Source: Cryptomeria japonica (lineage: Eukaryota; Streptophyta; Pinopsida; Cupressales; Cupressaceae). Taken from it: 60,000 nt of DNA. Positions within the stretch are counted from its first letter, which is position 1. Each line of letters opens with the position of its first letter. Of the stretch, positions 1 to 12,310 are shown piece after piece. The stretch covers positions 189,307,619-189,367,618 of the forward strand of contig NC_081410.1 of NCBI RefSeq assembly GCF_030272615.1. The letters are read 5' to 3'. The translations under genes were made by a program, and so were the position numbers. The notes under the pieces are model-generated. The model was not told where the DNA came from. It did no database searches and saw only the letters and a list, made by a program, of their open reading frames with translations.

Positions 1-3
1 AAA

Positions 4-273
4 CACTAAAGTGAATAATTAAATGTCACTTTATTACTTTAGTGCAAATATTGAATAATATCCATCACCTCACGAAAACTTGCCAAGACACTAGAAATAA
101 AAAGTCGATCATGCCTAAATATAACTAATGCTGAAAGATGATGACTGGTGTTGACACGAGCACTTAAGTCTTCCCCCCTCACATTACCTAGGCATCCAAC
201 TTGGGGGTCAAAACACAACACTCAAAATATTTAAATACTAAAGTGAATTAAATGTCACTTTATTACTTTAGTG
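4..273. repeat. Pair of near-identical imperfect palindromes
   Basis: Two copies of an AT-rich imperfect palindrome lie at 4-44 and 237-273. Each begins (C)ACTAAAGTGAAT and ends ATTACTTTAGTG, so the outer arms can pair. They flank about 190 bp of unassigned sequence. They could be the ends of a small element or a dispersed palindromic repeat. No target duplication was identified. Confidence 0.5.
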
Positions 274-973
274 CTAAGATACCGAATCAATGCAAAATTA
301 GGCTGATTCTGGGTACAAAATGTCCTGGAATCAGGGTTGTCATGGAATGAGGGGTAGAGTCCCTTGTGGGGTTGAGTAGAGTGCCCTTGGTGTGTTCCCT
401 GTTATGATATAGGGTGAGGTTGAGGGGTAAAGCCCTCCCACCTAGCCCAAATGAAGACCTTCAAAACCACAAAGAACTTCATGATGCCCACCATTTTCAC
501 CTTTTTTTGTAAATCTTACATGGGCATGTCATAAACCAAATCAGCATTGAAAGGTTGTAAGGTAAAAATAAAGTAACCAAAATGTTCATGTGTATCTCAG
601 GGGATGGCTATTCTTCCTTGGGATATTTGGGGGACACCTATATGTCCCTTGGCTGTCTCTTAATGTACCTAGGTGCCACCGAAAAAAGAATGTGCATATT
701 GGGGATGTTTTTTTTTCGCAAAATAGGGGCCAGGGTGGGGACATTTCCTACCTATCCTTTGGTACACAAAATGCCCTCTATAGGGGACAAGGACATATAT
801 GGCGAGGCATGCATCCCCAAGTAGCATAGGCATGCTGTCTTGCTTGGACAACCATACATGCACAAGTGTCATGCTATCTATGAATCTAGGCCTTGTAGTG
901 TTGTCATCAAGTTGGTTGAATGGAAGTATTGAATACTAGAGTTAGGTCTTGCAAAGGCTATATCATCACTAAG
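274..973. other. Unassigned sequence with no supported gene
   Basis: No coding feature is supported here. The GGGG-rich stretch around 700-770 weakly resembles 25540-25600, beside the second hAT remnant, and may be a related transposon scrap. The open frames at 582-829 overlap each other in two frames and show no recognisable domain. Confidence 0.4.
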
Positions 974-1965
974 TGTGATGTCCCCTACTTGGAAGTTGTC
1001 ATATTTCCAACAATTATTACACATTGCTGAATGCATTACCAATTTATTATGCCTTTTTACAATTAATTCTACATTTCATAATTCATAGCTTTTCATATTA
1101 TAATCTAACCTTGTTAGTACCAAACCCTAAGGGAAGAAGGGGTGATTACGTTGCGAGGGCATTGAGAAACCACACTACAACAGGCTCCCTCAAGGTTTAC
1201 GGATGCAGACCCTTACCCCATCTCGGGATTATACCCTCAAGGTTTACGGAATCTGATCCTTACCCCATCTCGGGACTACCTAATTGGTTGGAATTAGACC
1301 GCCTCTCCCTGAGCACAAATCTAGCCCATCCTCCATAGGCATTAGCAGAAAAGAAAGGATTAGGTTGTGAGTATACGAACTTCTCATGTATTAAGTATGA
1401 CTGTCATAGATATTGTAGTCTATATTAATATTCCTATTAAATTCTGCATAAGAACATTATCAGGCATCATATTAAAGCATAAATATTAATCACATCCCCA
1501 TGCATACCACCAAGAACAAAGATGTTACTGCCTGTAACTGAATAACAGTTCTGATCTGATCTGATCCATGGTGATGTTACTGGATGCTTTTGATTCCTTC
1601 CCTTTATATCAGTCAATGTGAGGGAGAGGTCACACCTCTTCATCATGTATGCGCTTTGGCAAGAGACACAACCATTAGCACCCTTTGAAAGAGTGCAACT
1701 CTTCATTATTTCTGCCTTTTGAAAGGGAGACAACCTTTCACAATCAGATCTGCACTTCTGATTTCCAAATTATCCCCTCTTAAGAGGTTCTCTTCTTCCT
1801 TTTATATCTCATTGTTGAGGAAGTCACAACTTTTCCTTCCATGTCTTTTGACCATTCATTAACTTAATTAAATTTTAATTAATTATATTTAATTATATTC
1901 TTTTATATTTTAATTTTATTATTATTATTTATTATTAACTTATAATTCAAAGTGGGGACATTACA
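974..1965 (-). mobile_element. Solo LTR, TGTAATGTCCCC family (copy H)
   Basis: A 992-bp unit begins TGTGATGTCCCC and ends GGGGACATTACA, 12-bp inverted ends with one mismatch and the TG...CA form of LTRs. Both sides carry the 5-bp duplication CTAAG (969-973 and 1966-1970). Read on the - strand it aligns with the start of LTR G (28511 onward): an AT-rich block, then GAGATATAAAAGG as a probable TATA box, then a shared downstream segment. Orientation is taken from that match. No coding region is visible, so it is a solitary LTR left by recombination. Confidence 0.85.
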
Positions 1966-3707
1966 CTAAGTGTAAAACAATGTCAACGTGTGATTTCTTG
2001 GATTGGAACATTTGTATTGCTAATCATCCAAACTGAAGAAGTAATGTCAATTGTAGCAACTATGCATGCCAAAAACTACCATGACTACCCAACAAAAGCA
2101 AATGGATCAAATATTGTCGTGCTATCAAAATGTATTCAGCTCACTAATAGGGCACCTCTGTACATAGCTCAGTTGTAGCTTGTTGAAGGGCCCTTGACAA
2201 CATTTAAAAAAGAAATAGAGGGTGGGGAGCCTTCCTAAGCCCCAAATGGTCAAGCATAAGAAAACAATAGGTGGAAAGTTATAGGAAAGTACAACAGCCC
2301 TAATCTCCAAGCCCTGCATTTCTAATATTTCTCGAAACCTTTCTTAAGATTTTCTATTTCATCTTCACCTTGTTGACAATGCTAGCTTTTTAATTTGTAC
2401 TTGTGAGACAACATAGAATGGAACAATGTGCAAGGTAAAGCCTTTCTTCAAAAGAGAAAATGATTATCCCTTTATTACAAACTAAATTAAACCCTAGAAG
2501 TTATTGGAATGTACCTTTGGGGTTTTTGGCACACAATGCAAACAAGCTACAGTAAATACCTGCCTTTTCTTTTTGGTTATGGGAGCAAGGCCAAACAACT
2601 CTTCTACACAATATGGGTGTTACATATAATCTTTTGACTTTATGATAACGACTTAACTTATGATAGCTAGCACATGCACACGCTTTCTAGCTAGAAGTGA
2701 AGACCAGAAAGAATGAGTGTACACAAGACTTGAATTGGAAATAATTTGTAAACACAATATATGATGAATTGTAAATCAGAGATTTGTGTACAAAACTTAA
2801 ATTTATAAAGATTGCAATAATCATTAAACTCAGGTCAACTCACAAAATCCCTTGCACCAGCAAATGAACTTGAACAACAATTTCAGCAGCAAGTAGGCAT
2901 AAAATAAATATTAGCTTTTGTAAGTTCACAAAGCATTTATAGGTAAGTGTTTACAATGTTTTGCAATTTCTTCAAGATAAACAGAAAAGAAAATAACTGA
3001 AGTTCAATGCTAAAAATAGTTTACTTGCAAACCAAGCAACTTAAACCTTCGATGAGGTCATCTAAGAATAGCTATCCTCAAATAATAGCAACAACTAAAA
3101 ATGTCAAGTTTGAAATGTGGTGGCCTCTTTCAGTGACTTTTATGTGACAAGAACAACCATCTTTCTCAAAAACTGTAGGCCATTGTAAGAAACTTGAAAA
3201 CTTATTGACAATTAGCAAATTGCAAAACAATCTTGATTACTTCACTCCAGTTTTTGCTGAAAATACACTTATAATCCCTAGCCACCTTTAATAACTTGCA
3301 ACACTTGGTGTTTTGAAACCCTAGGCTTCATCAAAGACTAAAGTTTGGAAACCCATCCTTAGCACATTCTTTGCTTGGTGAAAATATGGTCACAAAACTT
3401 CGAGCTCTTCTTCAGGGAATGCAAAACTGATTTTGAACCCTAATTGTTTGAGACAAATGTGCAATTTGATGTTTTAGGAATCTAGGATATGACCACCTCC
3501 ACACAATCCCCTTTGATGTAAATTAGACTATCAGATCCTAGGCTTTTGGATGAATAATGTAGGAGATTGCAACAACTTTTATGTGTCTGGAAAAGTTCTT
3601 GAAAATGTTGACAAAGGAAAACTAAATATGTGACAATCTGCTGTAATGCTCAATGAAAGCTTTTTGAGGATGTTCTAGTGGTTATTGAATCTTGTATACT
3701 TTGCTCC
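1966..3707. other. Unassigned, AT-rich, no supported gene
   Basis: About 1.7 kb between solo LTR H and LTR A. No open frame with a recognisable product, RNA gene or element end was found. It may be old intergenic or intronic DNA. Confidence 0.4.
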
Positions 3708-3896
3708 TGTTGTCATCGATTTCAGCTAGCTTGAATTGTGGGACAACCCCTACGAAACTTGTCCATTTCGTAGCCTACGTCCTCCAAGGTCAGTCAACTT
3801 CCCTCGTAAGTCGTGTCGGTTTGCGTCTTCATTTTTGTTGTTTTTTGTTTTCATGTTTTTGCCTCGATCTTTTATTTCATCTTTTGATTGCACTTC

Positions 3897-4032
3897 GGGT
3901 TTTAAAACCCAAAATGCAGTATTTCTTGTGTTTTCTTGCATGTCGGGTTTTAAAACCCAAAGTGCATTTTTGGTTTGCAAAGGGTTTTAAAACCCAAAGT
4001 GCATTTTTGGTTTGCAAAGGGTTTTAAAACAC
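3897..4032. repeat. Array of four 14-bp palindromes
   Basis: GGGTTTTAAAACCC occurs exactly at 3897-3910, 3945-3958 and 3982-3995, and with one change at 4019-4032. Copies are 48, 37 and 37 bp apart. The last two sit in nearly identical repeats containing GCATTTTTGGTTTGCAAA. It occupies the place of the longer hairpin arrays of LTRs B and E. Confidence 0.85.
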
Positions 4033-4821
4033 AAAGAATGCTTAAAACCCTTCAAGCTTCACCATGACAAGACAAACAAAGCTCAAGTTCGCCATACAAA
4101 CAAGATCAAGGATAAAAGCAAGACAAATGGTCTGATCATATTTCCAAATCTGCCAAGGACAAGAAGGCTCATGACTGTCCAAACCTTTCTAATCCACTAA
4201 TTTTGTCCAAGGCATAAAAGAGATTGAAGCATGAAGATTCACCAAAGGATGATTGTCTAAGAACGTTCCAAGTCTAAAATCCAAAACCAGTTGACATGAA
4301 GTATGCCAAGACATGAAGACTGAAGTAAATTTCAAGACACAAATCCTGACATATCCAGTCAAGACATAAGACAAGATTGAAAAATTGTCCAAACCCTTGT
4401 CCGGACATAAATGGAATATGTGAAGATGCCTAACCAGAGACCTAAAATTGATCCATTGATCGGACATGAGAGCAATCAATTTGCCATGCCATGAAGAAGG
4501 ATAAATTTTGATTAAAATCCACATGAAATCAGACTAGCAAGTTGGAAAATAAATTTATCACATGAAATAAATTTTTAATTATTTTGCAAAATTAAGATTA
4601 TTTTTCACGAATTATTTTTCAACACTTCAAAAAATTTAAGAATCTTGGAAATTAAAAGAAAGTTCTAGAAGATTCTTTGATAAAGATAAAATTTTGAGAG
4701 AATAAAACTTTCCATTTTGGAAAGAATTCAAAAAAAATTAAAAAAATAACAAAATAATTTAAGAACAAAAAAAACAAAAAGAACAAAAAATAAAACTTCT
4801 AAGTTTAAGAACCCTAAGCTC

Positions 4822-4829
4822 TATATATT
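4822..4829 (+). promoter_or_regulatory. Candidate TATA box for the LTR A ORF
   Basis: CTATATATTTTC lies about 440 bp upstream of the decayed ORF start. A similar box (49862) lies about 590 bp upstream of the ORF in LTR B. Position and sequence are seen; promoter activity is inferred. Confidence 0.45.
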
Positions 4830-5021
4830 TTCAACCAATTCATTTCACAATTCACTACTCAGGTTGAGAATTTGGAGAGCATTGAAGAGAAGTTTTCTCT
4901 CAAAATATGTGATTTTTGAATTTATGAAGAGAAATTTTCAAGAAGTGAAAATCTTCTAAGTGTTAGAGGTCAAGAAATCGAGTGCTTTCTTTGATTTTAA
5001 GACACATTTTCAGAGTAAAAG

Positions 5022-5242
5022 GTAAATTTCAGTCATTCAAAGATTCAATTTTACTGAATTTTCTTACCTTTTTGTCTTATTTTCTTCAATTTTATCAATT
5101 TCTTGACCAAACCCTTCACTTTCAATCTGCTTTTTCACAGAAACTTAACATTTTAACAAGCTGAAAGTGAAATTTTCAGAAAAGAGGATTAAAAATCAGA
5201 CTTAAATCTGAAAATAATATTAGTTTTTTATGTGTTTTTCAG
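5022..5242 (+). other. Probable leader intron upstream of the A ORF
   Basis: Donor AAAAG then GTAAAT at 5022 and a pyrimidine-rich acceptor TTTTTCAG ending at 5242 frame a 221-bp AT-rich segment just before the ORF start. LTR B has a 205-bp counterpart in the same place. No transcript evidence is available. Confidence 0.5.
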
Positions 5243-5264
5243 GTGGACTATCAAAGAAGCACCA

Positions 5265-8200
5265 ATGAAGTTCGCCAGCAAGGGAGCACAATTGAAATCC
5301 AAGATCAAATCCAAATGGAAGAACATCACTGACATAGATCTCGGACATGTTGATCTGGAGGAATCTAAGAAAAGAATGTATGGGCACGATGGACACATTC
5401 CTACACCTATTGCTCGTAGAATGATGCACAATGGATTGTCTAGGCAGCTGGATTTCCACTAGCCAAGGAGTGTGCTGAGCTGATAGTTGAATGTGCCTTG
5501 CATTATAATGCACAATCAAGAGAGATAATTGCACTAGATGGAAGAGTCCTGGCTAATCTTTTAGAATTATCCATTCAAGAGACATTTGGCATACCAATCC
5601 ATAGCAAGGTCACCTACAAGACTAAGGAACAAACCAAGAGGGTCTATGACAGTCAGTCTAAACTCTGTGCTGCAAATGTTAACAAGTCTTGGCGAGAGAA
5701 GAAAAGACCTCAAGGGAAAGTGCCAAAGCATGTGCTACGTCCTTACTTCAAGGAAGAATATGGTGGCATCATCCTGCTGTTGAACAAAATAATGGGCAGC
5801 CCTGAAGGTGCACTATTCCACACATGGATGTATTATTTCATAGATGAAATCACCTCAAGAATCAAGTTATTCAATTGGTCCTGCATAATTAGTGACAACC
5901 TTCATGAACAGTTGATGAACTTGGAAAGGACGAAGACATTTTACATGAGTTCTTACATAGTCTAACTACTGGCTGCAATATACAGATATTCAGGACTGAT
6001 TTGCAAAGGCATAGTGGGAGGTGGTGAGAATGAATTCAGATCGTATGATTGTTATCCTTAGCTGCAGCTCAAGGAGAAAAGTCATTTCAAATGGGCAAAT
6101 GATGCATTCTTCATGTATATCACAAGAACATTGCAAGGAGGTACTCATAAAAGACTTTCTCCTGAATCAAAAAGTCTAATCAACAAGTACGGATCTTGGT
6201 TTATCTAGTTTCCAAAGTTCACTTATATCAGAATCCAAGGTTTCACTAGCTGTCCTTACCAATTGCCAATCTATCCAACCAACAGGATGGACCTATTGGA
6301 AGTTCTCAGATAGTTAGAATCATATCAGAGCTTCAATAGAATAAGACAGAAGACTGCTATCTCTTTTCCATTTTTTATTGGAAACAGACTAGAATCTTGT
6401 CCTTCAACACAAGCAGCTGAAACAACTAGATTGGAGATGCAATGGTACTCTTTTACCTTTTACCAAATCCAGGGAAAACTTTGATCCTCGCAACAATATT
6501 GAATTAGTGAACGGAGAAAGATTTAGGCATAGGGTGGATATAGAAGACTATTGGGTAGATGCTGTTGATGAGTATGCTGTCAAGAAAAAGATGGGTCTAG
6601 GTTGCCAATTTGTTTAATCAGGATCACTAAACTTTTCCCTGTGCCAGATCAAGTGGAGGAAAGTGAAGAATGCACTCAGCCACACTTTGATGGGGATGCA
6701 CGTCTCCCTCCTATCAAATGGTCAAAACCTGAACATGCTGACCTAGCTACCCTGATGCGACCAGTAGAAAACTATTCCAGGTGGTGGGTTGATCAACATA
6801 TCCAAAGGCTGAGAAGAAAAAGAGTGAACTTGACGTATGACTTTATGGGAGAAGCAAAGGAATGCTCCTCAAATGCTGAAGCTTCTCAAAGTGCCAAACA
6901 AATTGAAGGAACAAAACAAAAAGAAGTGGGAAGTTCTTCGAAAACTAAAGGAAAGGCAATTATGACTAAAGGACCTGTTCAAAAGAAACAAAGGGTGGAA
7001 CCATCTCGTTCTGCCACATCTGCAAACATAGATATGTTGGCCATTGATCAACCATTGGCAGAGATGGAGATTCCTTCCCCAGTTCATGAGGAAAATGTAG
7101 AATCAGTCCATCAAGAAGATGAACAACCACCGTCTCCTACTGGCACAAAAATTCTAGAATCAGAATTTGAAATGGATGATGAAGAAGGAGGGTTTCAAGA
7201 AGGAATGATTCCCGCTCTCCGAGGTATTGCACACAACCAAGAAATGGAAGACAACCAAGAAGTAGAAGGCATTGAGCAGCCCACTGTTCCTGGTTGGCTG
7301 AAGGAAAGGTTGAAAATAAACACACAAATAGTAGAGGAACGAGAAGAAGACGACATAGCTGATTTCTTAGCTAGGTTAGAGCAAACTACAATAAAGAAGC
7401 CAGCCAGAAGGTGTTCCACCATCTAGAGAGATGAAACAGGATGCAGGATAGTACAGATTGCAGTGCCAAAGGTAGACAAGGCAAAGGGAGATATTGGTCC
7501 CCATGAATATGAGATTACTACTTTTGACTTAGGCTCAAGCACAAAGACCCAAGTAAAAGAGGACTTAGACAATTCAGTTACTTCCATGAAGGCAAAGCTG
7601 GATGAAGAGACAAAAAAGTAGAAAGAATATAAGAGAGAACTTGAACGCTTAAAAGAATATATTCAACATTTGACTACTAAGCCACTTGATCAAGCAAATA
7701 CAGAAGCTCTTCCCCTCTTGAATTCACAAGAAGTCGCTGAAAATACTAAGGAAGAAAAGATAACAGCCAGAGAGACTAAAGGTTGGATGGAAAGTATACG
7801 GAAAGAAGCAGCCACGTTTATAGAAGGAATGTCATCAACATATGAACAAACCTCTTCCCTACTTTCCAGGATTGAGAACATGGCAAAAGTGTGGGCTAAC
7901 TTCTAGGATATCCAAGATAGAATTATCCCATGCCTTAGAGAGCTAAAAGGAATCCCACCATAAGAATTGGTTAATGGAAAAATAATTGAAGCAGGGGCTG
8001 CCTATGACTTCAATAGTTGGCACTGGACGTTGGTTGCACGAAATGAGTTCTTGGAAACGGTGAAAGTTGATGCTAATAGAATAGAAGAACAGATAAGGGC
8101 AATTCAGGACAAGATTTTCCTTATAGTTGCAGAGATACTTGAGAAAGAAACTATCCAAGAAAGGGATATGCAGTTGGAGATTCTGAAAATCAGAACACAA

Positions 8201-8423
8201 GATGTATTCTTTGCCATCACATGACCAATCTTGAAGAATAATTTGGCTAAGGCATCAAACCTCCTATCCATAAGTGATGCCTTTCATAAGCAAGAACAAG
8301 ATTGGGAAATCACTTTTGCTCTGTGTAGACAACTTGGAAGGATTAGAATTTAGGATCAACATGTTGCCATATGTCACAATGGAGGAAGTTGACAAGATTG
8401 TGTCCAGGTTCATCGAATATTAG
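5265..8423 (+). pseudogene. Broken copy of the LTR-borne large ORF (LTR A)
   Basis: This is a decayed homologue of the intact ORF at 50454-53675. Matching segments appear in the same order: SKWKNITDIDLGHVDLEES near the N-terminus, ELIVECALHYNAQSREII, the HTWMYYFIDEI segment, TKTFYMSSYIV, then an acidic lysine-rich stretch, VPGWLKERLKINTQIVEE, RDETGCR, a helical C-terminal part and an end near 8421 with KIVSRFIEY. In-frame stops and frame changes occur (for example at 5461, 5963, 7426 and 7904), so it cannot give a full product. The start ATG at 5265 follows the predicted leader intron. Molecular function is unknown; I see no zinc knuckle, protease, reverse transcriptase or integrase motif. 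Confidence 0.8.
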
Positions 8424-8585
8424 AATAAGGGGGTGCAATCCTAAAAGATAGCATCTTGTGCTACTTGTCTCATTTGTAGTTGATCTTGAATCTTATTTTT
8501 GGAAACTTTGATTAGGGTTAGGTTGTCTTGATCTGGACCGTTGATCTTAGATTGATCTTGGCCATTTGTTTGTTTTCAGAAACTC

Positions 8586-8664
8586 TATATAAACTCATTC
8601 TCTCATTTCATTTCAGTGTGAAGAGATTTATGAAATTGTTGCTTAGAGCTATTTGAGTAATAAA
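8586..8664 (+). promoter_or_regulatory. LTR A late TATA box and AATAAA
   Basis: TATATAAA at 8586-8593 lies about 800 bp before the LTR end, as in the other copies. AATAAA lies at 8659-8664. These probably mark the U3/R boundary region, meaning the retroelement promoter and a possible polyadenylation signal. Confidence 0.6.
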
Positions 8665-9449
8665 AGTTCATTATCAGTACTGTATTGAAATCTTTTTATT
8701 GCTAATTGGTTGCATGGTTGCACATTCCCTTCAACACTTAGATTAAATTTGCTTAAGTCATTTGCTTTGAAGTTATTAGATGAATGATAGATTTGATAGT
8801 ATAGATTGGTGAGATTTTGCTCATACTTTCTTTGAATGGATGATTTCGTTTCGATGTGTAAAGTTAGCCTAAGTTTTTAATGTGGATGTTTGACTTCTAC
8901 TTGGAATAATATTTTTCAATTGTTGGTATTATTCCTAAGTGTGAAAATCATAAGCACAATCCTAGAAGATTGCACGTACTTTGCGTAATTGTCCCAAGTT
9001 TGGCGAAACATAGTATTGTTATTAGTTTCACCTAGTCTATACCGTCTCTTGTGTTCCTAAAATTAGTTAGAATTCCTAAACCCTATCCTCTTTTATCCTT
9101 TTTTGAAGTCCTAAATCAGAAAACCCAAAAACAAAGAGTAGTCATTGATAAATTCGCCTTGTGAATGATACCGGTTGATAAGCGTAAGTCCCCCTTGAGA
9201 TTTTCAGCATACACTACCCAAGAAGCTATCTCACTAAAGTCGCTTGTTCGCACATATAGACCTTGGAATCGCCATATGATCTTCTCGCAATCTTAGCATA
9301 AGTGGTGGTTTTTCAGGAGAGGATGAGTATCCTTGTGGTATTTTATTCTAATGTTTGGTAGATGATAAAATAGACACCAACAAGCCCCCAAGTAATTACT
9401 GCTAAATGAATGAAAAGAGCTTTTAGGAGGGGGACAAGTAGCTTAGCTG

Positions 9450-12310
9450 GCTAGCTACTTGATCACACCAAAACAACCATTAATGAACAAGAAGGATGTT
9501 TAATCTAGTGATGTGCAAGCTATTTTGGACAAGCATAGGAAGGTTTTTTAAGACATTCCCCCAAGATTGCTACTTGAATGAGGGTTCTAGCACATTATTG
9601 TGCTTGAAATGGGTTCAAGAGCAGTGATAACCACTTGGTACCATCCCTCAAGGACCCACAAGGAAGAAATTAAGGCAATAAAGGAGCTTTTTTATATGGG
9701 CCACATCATGCGAAGTTCCAATCCATTTGCCTCTCCAGTTAGTATTGGTGGAGAAAATATGTTACCATGAGGATATGTGTTTATTATTGAGCATTAAATA
9801 GAAAAACAATCAAGAATAGATATCCTATCCCTACGATCGACTAATTGATAGAGGAGCTCAATGGAGATGTATACCTCTCAAACATTGATTTGGGCTCATG
9901 ATACCATCAACTCAAATTGAGGGATGAAGATGTTCAAAAGTTAACTTTCAGGTGTTAGTGTGGATGCCTTGAATCTCTAGTCATGCCCTTTGGCTTGATT
10001 AATGCCTTGGCAAGCTTCCAATCATGTATGAACAAGGTATTGAGCAAGCAGTTAAGAAAGCTTTTTCTCATTTTCTTGGATGATATTTTGATACAGAGTA
10101 TAACTTTGGAGGAGCACCTAAAGCATTTGGATGAAGTCTTGAGACTATTAGAGCAGCACTCATTCCTTGCCAAACAGTCAAAGTGTGAGCTTGGGCCTAG
10201 GGAGATTTTGTATTTTGGACATGCTATCCGTGAACAAGGAGTCCAATGGACCAATAGAAGATTCAAGCCATTTGGGATTGGCCACCCCCCAAGAATGTAT
10301 CGCAATTAAGAGGATTCTTAGGATTATGTAGCTACTATAGAAGGTTTGTAATGGGTTTATCTTAGCTAACAATATTGCTCATATATTTGGCTAAGAAGGG
10401 AGCATTTACTTGGATAGATGTTGCTGAGCAGACTTTAACAATTGAAAAATGTAATGTGCTCATGTCTAGTGTTCGCTGTCCCAAAGTTTTCACTTCTTTT
10501 TGTGTTGGAATGTGATGCTTTTGGTGAGGGGATTGGAGCTATTTTAACGCAACAACAACTTGTCATTTCTTTTGAGAGTAGGAAACTAATAGAGGCAAAA
10601 AGGAAGTTTTCTATTAATGATAAGGAGATGCTAGCAATCATGCATGCCTTAATGAAATTTAGACAATACTTGGTATGTGGCAAGTTCATGGTTGAGACTA
10701 ACCACAACTGTCTCAAGTACTTTTTTAATTAATTGACCCGAATTAAAGACAACAGCATTCTATAGCAAGTTGCAGGCATGTGATTTCAATAATGAATATG
10801 TAAAGGGTAGGCATAATGTACTTGTTGATGCACTAGTTTAGAGATCTACTCTATGTGGCATTTTTGATATCTTTGCTGATTGGATCACCACTATCATATA
10901 TAAATATGGCAAGAATGGTTTTACTACTAAGTTGTTGGATGGAAAAGTACAATATGCCAGATTCAAAGCGGTAGGAGCTAAGGAGACCTAATTTTACATA
11001 AGGAGAGGATATATTTGATTTCAAAGTCAAACATGAAGGAAAAGATTTCAAGGGCCGTGCATGATACTCCTCTAGTAGGGCATCTAGGGTATCATAAGAC
11101 ACAAATAGATCAAGGAGAGATTCTCCTAGAAAGGAATGAAAAGGGATGTGCTCAAGCACATTAAGGAATGCTCATCTTGCCAATAGAACAAGGCGAAACA
11201 AGTCTATCCTGTGGGCATGTTCTAGCCATTACCCATTCCTAAGCAAACATGAGAAGATATATCAATTGAGTTTATCATCGAGCTAACCAAGATAAATGGC
11301 AAAGATTGGTTCTTTGTGGTGGTGGATAGACTCACCAAGTATGCACATTTTAATGCCATAATCTCTGATTCCAAGGCTTCCCAAATTGGTGATTTATTCT
11401 TCAAGGAAGCTTTCAGATTACATGCATTATCTAAGAACATTGTTAGTGACAGATACAATAGGTTTTTGAGTCACTTTTGACAAGAAATTTTTCAATTGGT
11501 AGGAACAAAGCTCACCTCTAGCATGAGTTATCACCTAAGATGGATGGGCAAACTGAAACTGTCAAGAATGGATTAAAGGGTACCTACAAAATTATGTTTT
11601 TGGGTAGCAAATAACTTGGTCAAGTGGTTACATTTGGGAGGACATTGTTATAATGCCTCCCATCATATGTCCATAGGTATGTCACTATCATGGCTTTTTA
11701 TGGATATAATGCTTCAACCTTTGTGGATCTTGCAATCACAGAAAATAGGGTGCTTGGAGCAACAAATATGATCAAGCAGAATCAAGAGGCATTGAAATGC
11801 CTCAAACCATCTTCAGCATGCCTAGAAATAACAAAAGCTCTATGTAGATCAGACATGTATTGAAAGAGTTTTGAAGTTAGAGACATGGTGTACCTAAGGC
11901 TGCAACCATATAGGCAGTTTTCATTGATGAAGAAAGGAGCAGAAAAGTTGAAATTCAAACTCTATGGCCCCTACAAGATATTAAGAAAGGTGGAAAAAGC
12001 AGCCTATGAACTAGAGCTATCTGAGAATATCATAATCCACAACATCTTCCATGTTTCTTGCCTTAAAAAGGCATTGGTGCAGCATGTTGTACCATCCAAA
12101 GACTTACCATCTTTGGATTATAAACCAAGACTCATTCTCATGCCAGAAGCTATCATGGATACACAGGAAAGGAAGCTAAGGAATAGAACTAGTAGCAAGT
12201 ATTTGATGGAGTGGAAGGATCTGCCAATTGAAGATGCTAAACAGGAAGGAGCCAACATCCGGAAGCATCTAAATTTGAATAGCTTGAGGGCAAGCAATCT
12301 CAGGGAGGAC
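9450..12310 (+). pseudogene. Ty3/gypsy chromovirus pol remnant (RT, RNase H, integrase, chromodomain)
   Basis: A decayed polyprotein can be followed across frames. Reverse transcriptase around 9560-10310 includes MPFGLINALASFQSCMNKVL and the active-site form FLDDIL. RNase H at about 10490-10735 includes ECDAFGEGIGAIL and KEMLAIMHALMKFRQYL. The integrase zinc region lies near 11070-11200. The integrase core, around 11250-11560, shows WFFVVVDRLTKYAHF and IVSDRY. A chromodomain-like C-terminus at about 12150-12290 includes EAIMDTQERKLRNRT and YLMEWKDLPIED. Many stops and frameshifts break it. The domain order RT, RNase H, integrase, chromodomain identifies a Ty3/gypsy chromovirus. Gag and protease were not found; the 5' part is missing or displaced by LTR A, which ends at 9382. 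Confidence 0.9.
12303..12310 (+). promoter_or_regulatory. Polypurine tract of the gypsy element
   Basis: GGGAGGAC lies directly before the LTR start TGTTATGTC, the expected position of the plus-strand primer. Confidence 0.6.

Larger units (their letters stand above)
3708..9382 (+). mobile_element. Giant LTR A, ORF-bearing family, degenerate
   Basis: The unit starts TGTTGTCATCG and ends GACACCAACA. In order it holds four GGGTTTTAAAACCC palindromes (3897-4032), a TATA box (4822), a leader intron, a decayed large ORF (5265-8423), a second TATA box (TATATAAA, 8586-8593), AATAAA (8659-8664) and the family U5 motif AGAAGATTGCAC (8964-8975). This order matches LTR B. The flanks GCTCC (3703-3707) and GCCCC (9384-9388, offset by one base) could be a decayed target duplication. 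No second LTR, PBS or polypurine tract lies inside, so it reads as a solo LTR. The start is less certain than the end because A lacks the family start hairpin. Confidence 0.7.
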
